Positions 32,676 through 35,393 of a DNA stretch of 35,393 nucleotides are shown one piece after another. Position 1 is the first letter of the stretch, and the number at the start of each line of letters is the position of its first letter. Origin of the DNA: Taishania pollutisoli. Its GTDB lineage: Bacteria; Bacteroidota; Bacteroidia; Flavobacteriales_D; Crocinitomicaceae. The DNA lies in assembly GCF_014518315.1 (NCBI RefSeq), contig NZ_JACVEL010000017.1, forward strand, positions 1 through 35,393, in the 5' to 3' direction. A model generated the notes under the pieces. The model was not told the origin of the DNA. It was given only the letters and a program-made list of their open reading frames with translations, and searched no databases. The position numbers were made by a program, and so were the translations under genes.

Positions 32676-35393
32676 CTACCTTAAAATATTGACATGCCCT
32701 ACAAATGATTTCCGTTCATCTGTTGCGGCAGTTTTTACTTCTATTTTCCATGTATAGGTTCCTTCCTGACAAATATATCCGTCTGCGCCATATGTTCCGG
32801 CCCATCCGATTGATGCATCATGTGATTCAAAGATTAATTCTCCCCATCGATTAAAAATCAACAACGTGTAATCGTATGGATCATATCCGTACGTGAAAAC
32901 CGGTGTGAACACATTGTTGTATTGATCACCATCCGGTGTAAATGTGTTTGGTATATAAAACAATAACTCCTCTTTCACAGAAACATCTGCATATGCTGTA
33001 TCAACACATCCTGCATTCGAAGAAGCTACCAGCATGATCGTATAGGTAGCAGTTGAACCATTTGGAAATTCATGTACAGGAGAATGTGCAGTAGAAGGTG
33101 ACGATCCGTCTCCGAACGTCCAGAAATATGAATCTGCATACAAGGTTTCATTTACCATTTGTGATTCCGAATTGTATGAAGTTAATTGATCCGGGTTCGG
33201 GTAGAAGCTTGCAATCGGCTGTGGCTCTACGCACACATAATCAGTCAGTGTCAGGGTATTTGAACAACCTTCCGGCGTACTCACAACCAATGTTACATCA
33301 TAACAGCCCGGTTGATCAAATACCGTAGAAACCGTTCCGCATCCCTCAACGACATCTCCGTTTTCAAAATACCAGGTACAATTCGTAAGATTTCCCGTTG
33401 AATGATTCGTAAACGTAGGCGTAACCGGATTACATCCGTATAAGTTTTGTCCTTCTATATCAACAACAGGAATCGGAACGACTGTAACAATTACCTGATC
33501 TGAGTTTTGGCATCCATGGATATCTGTACCTTGAACGGTATAAGTTGCAGTACCCGCAGGTGTGAACGGTACACCATTGGTAACACCATTGTTCCATGCA
33601 TAAGTTGCCGCTCCGGAACCTGATAACGTAACCGGTTGTCCTGCACATACAGAAAAATCAGTTCCTGCTGACACAACCGGTAAAGCATGAATGGTAACCA
33701 TCGTTGCTATATCCTGCGTTTGCTGACATCCGTACACACTTCCCTCCCCGATATGCGTAATGGTATAAATAAATTCACCTACTACATTCGTTGGAACCTG
33801 AAGTGTTACAACCGAACCGGTTGAAGTCGCGTATTGATCTGCTCCACCGTTTACATTATAAGTAAATGTATAGGGAGTGTCTCCGTTTGTTCCGGAGAAT
33901 TGAACTTGAGGCAATACATTGTCCTGAAAACAAGCTTCAACAGGTAACGAAATAGCTGCTACAGGCAACTGTCTGATAACAATCGTCTCAGTATGACTAA
34001 TTCCCCTGTTACATCCCGTTGCCGGATCAGATACGTTAATTAATTCATAAACATATGTTCCCGGAACAGCAGTTGATTGCGTCACATTTGCACTGGAAGA
34101 ACCAGATGTTGTTACTGTTTGTGGCACTCCGCCATTGATCGTATATGTGAACGTATATTCACCAGAACTGTTGGTTCCCGTAAATGTAAGTACCGGAGCT
34201 GTTTCATCCTGACAAACAGTAGTTGATCCTGCACTTGATGCGTCCGGCATCGGATGAACCGTGACTGCGACTGTTCCCGTTTGCGGCTGGCCACATCCTG
34301 TCGTGATATCCGAAACGGATTGTAATGCATATGTAAACGTTCCCGCTGTGGTTGTCGGAACAGTGATCGTTACCGTATTTGACCCTGATGTAGTAATCGT
34401 CTGGCTTGCTCCACCATTTAAACTGTATGTAAACTGATAATCAGAGGAACCATTGGCTCCCGTGAATGTGATCGTCTGAGCGGCATCTCCCTGACACACC
34501 GTTGTCGTTCCTGCGATCGTTGCGGTTGGAAGCGGGTTCACGGTTACCATTTGTGATTCATTCACATTCTGGTTACAGCCCGTTGCAGGGTCTGATACAT
34601 TCAGGAGTTCATACGTAAACGTTCCTGCAGTTGTTGTCGGAACAGTGACTGTTGCACTGTTTGTTCCGCTGGTTGTCAGCGTCTGGTCGGCTCCTCCATT
34701 CAGATTGTATGTAAATGTATACTCACCGGAACTGTTGGTTCCCGTAAATGTAATCACAGGTGCTCCGTCCTGCTGACATACGACAACTGTTCCTGCAGTC
34801 GTTGCGTCCGGCATCGGATGAACCGTGACCGCAGCTGTTCCCGTTTGAGGCTGGCCACATCCTGTCGTGATATCCGAAACAGATTGTAATGCATATGTAA
34901 ACGTTCCCGATGTGGTTGTCGGAACGGTGATCGTTACCGTATTTGATCCGCTTGTAGTAATCGTCTGGCTTGCTCCACCATTTAAACTGTATGTAAACTG
35001 ATAATCAGAGGAACCATTGGCTCCCGTGAATGTGATCGTCTGAGCGGCATCTCCCTGGCAAACGGTTGTCGTTCCTGCGATCGTTGCGGTTGGAAGCGGG
35101 TTCACGGTTACCATTTGTGATTCATTCACATCCTGGTTACAGCCCGTTGCAGGGTCTGATACATTCAGGAGTTCATACGTAAACGTTCCTGCAGTTGTTG
35201 TCGGAACAGTGACTGTTGCACTGTTTGTTCCGCTGGTTGTCAGCGTCTGGTCGGCTCCTCCATTCAGATTGTATGTAAATGTATACTCACCGGAACTGTT
35301 GGTTCCCGTAAATGTAATCACAGGTGCTCCGTCCTGCTGACATACGACAACTGTTCCTGCAGTCGTTGCGTCCGGCATCGGATGAACCGTGAC
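32676..35393 (-). CDS. Large repeat-rich T9SS-exported surface protein, 5' end missing
   Basis: 905 codons are visible and the frame runs off the right edge; the methionine near 35378 is inside a repeat and is not a start. The N-terminal visible part is a tandem array of ~94-aa beta-sandwich-like units in alternating pairs (FTGTNSSGEYTFTYNLNGG; FTGANGSSDYQFTYSLNGG), each with a cysteine pair (VCQ...GCN or GCG). A PKD-like region follows (FWTFGDGSSPSTAHSPVHEF and a second, more diverged module). The last ~95 residues are the gliding-motility/T9SS type B sorting domain (IPNTFTPDGDQYNNVF, LLIFNRWGELIFES, CQEGTYTWKIEV, GHVNILR). It is probably a secreted adhesin or matrix protein on the cell surface. 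Confidence 0.92.
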   Translation of the reverse strand, partial: VTVHPMPDATTAGTVVVCQQDGAPVITFTGTNSSGEYTFTYNLNGGADQTLTTSGTNSATVTVPTTTAGTFTYELLNVSDPATGCNQDVNESQMVTVNPLPTATIAGTTTVCQGDAAQTITFTGANGSSDYQFTYSLNGGASQTITTSGSNTVTITVPTTTSGTFTYALQSVSDITTGCGQPQTGTAAVTVHPMPDATTAGTVVVCQQDGAPVITFTGTNSSGEYTFTYNLNGGADQTLTTSGTNSATVTVPTTTAGTFTYELLNVSDPATGCNQNVNESQMVTVNPLPTATIAGTTTVCQGDAAQTITFTGANGSSDYQFTYSLNGGASQTITTSGSNTVTITVPTTTAGTFTYALQSVSDITTGCGQPQTGTVAVTVHPMPDASSAGSTTVCQDETAPVLTFTGTNSSGEYTFTYTINGGVPQTVTTSGSSSANVTQSTAVPGTYVYELINVSDPATGCNRGISHTETIVIRQLPVAAISLPVEACFQDNVLPQVQFSGTNGDTPYTFTYNVNGGADQYATSTGSVVTLQVPTNVVGEFIYTITHIGEGSVYGCQQTQDIATMVTIHALPVVSAGTDFSVCAGQPVTLSGSGAATYAWNNGVTNGVPFTPAGTATYTVQGTDIHGCQNSDQVIVTVVPIPVVDIEGQNLYGCNPVTPTFTNHSTGNLTNCTWYFENGDVVEGCGTVSTVFDQPGCYDVTLVVSTPEGCSNTLTLTDYVCVEPQPIASFYPNPDQLTSYNSESQMVNETLYADSYFWTFGDGSSPSTAHSPVHEFPNGSTATYTIMLVASSNAGCVDTAYADVSVKEELLFYIPNTFTPDGDQYNNVFTPVFTYGYDPYDYTLLIFNRWGELIFESHDASIGWAGTYGADGYICQEGTYTWKIEVKTAATDERKSFVGHVNILR
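33677..35393 (-). repeat. 564-bp tandem coding repeats
   Basis: The sequence CGTCCGGCAT recurs at 34241, 34805 and 35369, a period of exactly 564 bp (188 codons, two protein units). The copies starting at 34241 and 34805 are nearly identical over their 3' halves (one visible difference in about 280 bases) and differ at about a dozen sites in their 5' halves. A third, clearly diverged copy spans about 33677-34240. A fourth begins at the window edge. Confidence 0.9.

Noticed and set aside
33677..35393. Regular direct repeats considered as a CRISPR array
   Set aside because: The repeats are 564 bp long, in frame, and encode protein domains; there are no short repeats with unique spacers.
1..35393. 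tRNA, rRNA, insertion sequences, prophage, defence islands
   Set aside because: I looked for cloverleaf-like segments, transposase or integrase motifs, terminal inverted repeats and defence-type domains and found none; the gene content is mostly core metabolism.

Overview
The window looks like ordinary chromosome from a Bacteroidota bacterium, most likely order Flavobacteriales and possibly Fluviicola-like. The last name is an impression from gene content and is not proven. Supporting signs are a type IX secretion (type B, gliding-associated) C-terminal sorting domain, a short primary sigma factor without region 1.1, repeated TAnnTTTG (-7) promoter elements in front of genes, almost no Shine-Dalgarno sequences, and Bacteroidota-restricted families (HU-CCDC81/SPOR, DUF2911, long GAPDH, DnaE with its own proofreading domain). 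I see no tRNA, rRNA, CRISPR array, insertion sequence or prophage. No gap between genes exceeds 300 bases.

Left part (1-5100, mostly minus strand): a long-form GAPDH, the primary sigma factor, a membrane-anchored Deg/HtrA protease and an HPP-family membrane protein. At about 5020-5090 two back-to-back promoters drive the HPP gene leftwards and a LapA-like membrane protein plus a hypothetical protein rightwards. A large secreted GH92 alpha-mannosidase with extra C-terminal modules follows (5871-8882), then rlmH, a small lipoprotein, yidD, and prs-rplY closed by a clear terminator.

Centre (12-26.4 kb, plus strand): dnaE with an N-terminal DEDDh exonuclease; a probable operon of an HU-like/SPOR transmembrane protein, a conserved small protein and a DUF2911 protein; a suppressor-of-fused-domain protein; a secreted alpha/beta hydrolase; guaB; ybaB overlapping a 5-formyltetrahydrofolate cyclo-ligase; a small acidic lipoprotein with msrB; and a CrtI-like FAD oxidoreductase starting at TTG.

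Right part (26.4-35.4 kb, minus strand): a tight five-gene operon transcribed from a good promoter at about 31.34 kb, in the order DAHP synthase (type I-beta), KdsC-like phosphatase with an HTH-like N-terminus, Lys1/alanine-dehydrogenase-like oxidoreductase, UMF1-type MFS transporter, and an AraC regulator with an N-terminal CxxC (HMA-like) domain. Immediately upstream, under its own promoter, is an unusual fusion of a ribulose-5-phosphate 3-epimerase-like barrel to a KdsD-type CBS pair. Together these genes suggest pentose-phosphate to keto-deoxy-sugar (Kdo-like) or aromatic-precursor metabolism, and they are the best candidate here for something not yet described. The window ends inside a large repeat-rich surface protein with 564-bp tandem repeats, PKD-like modules and a T9SS sorting domain.
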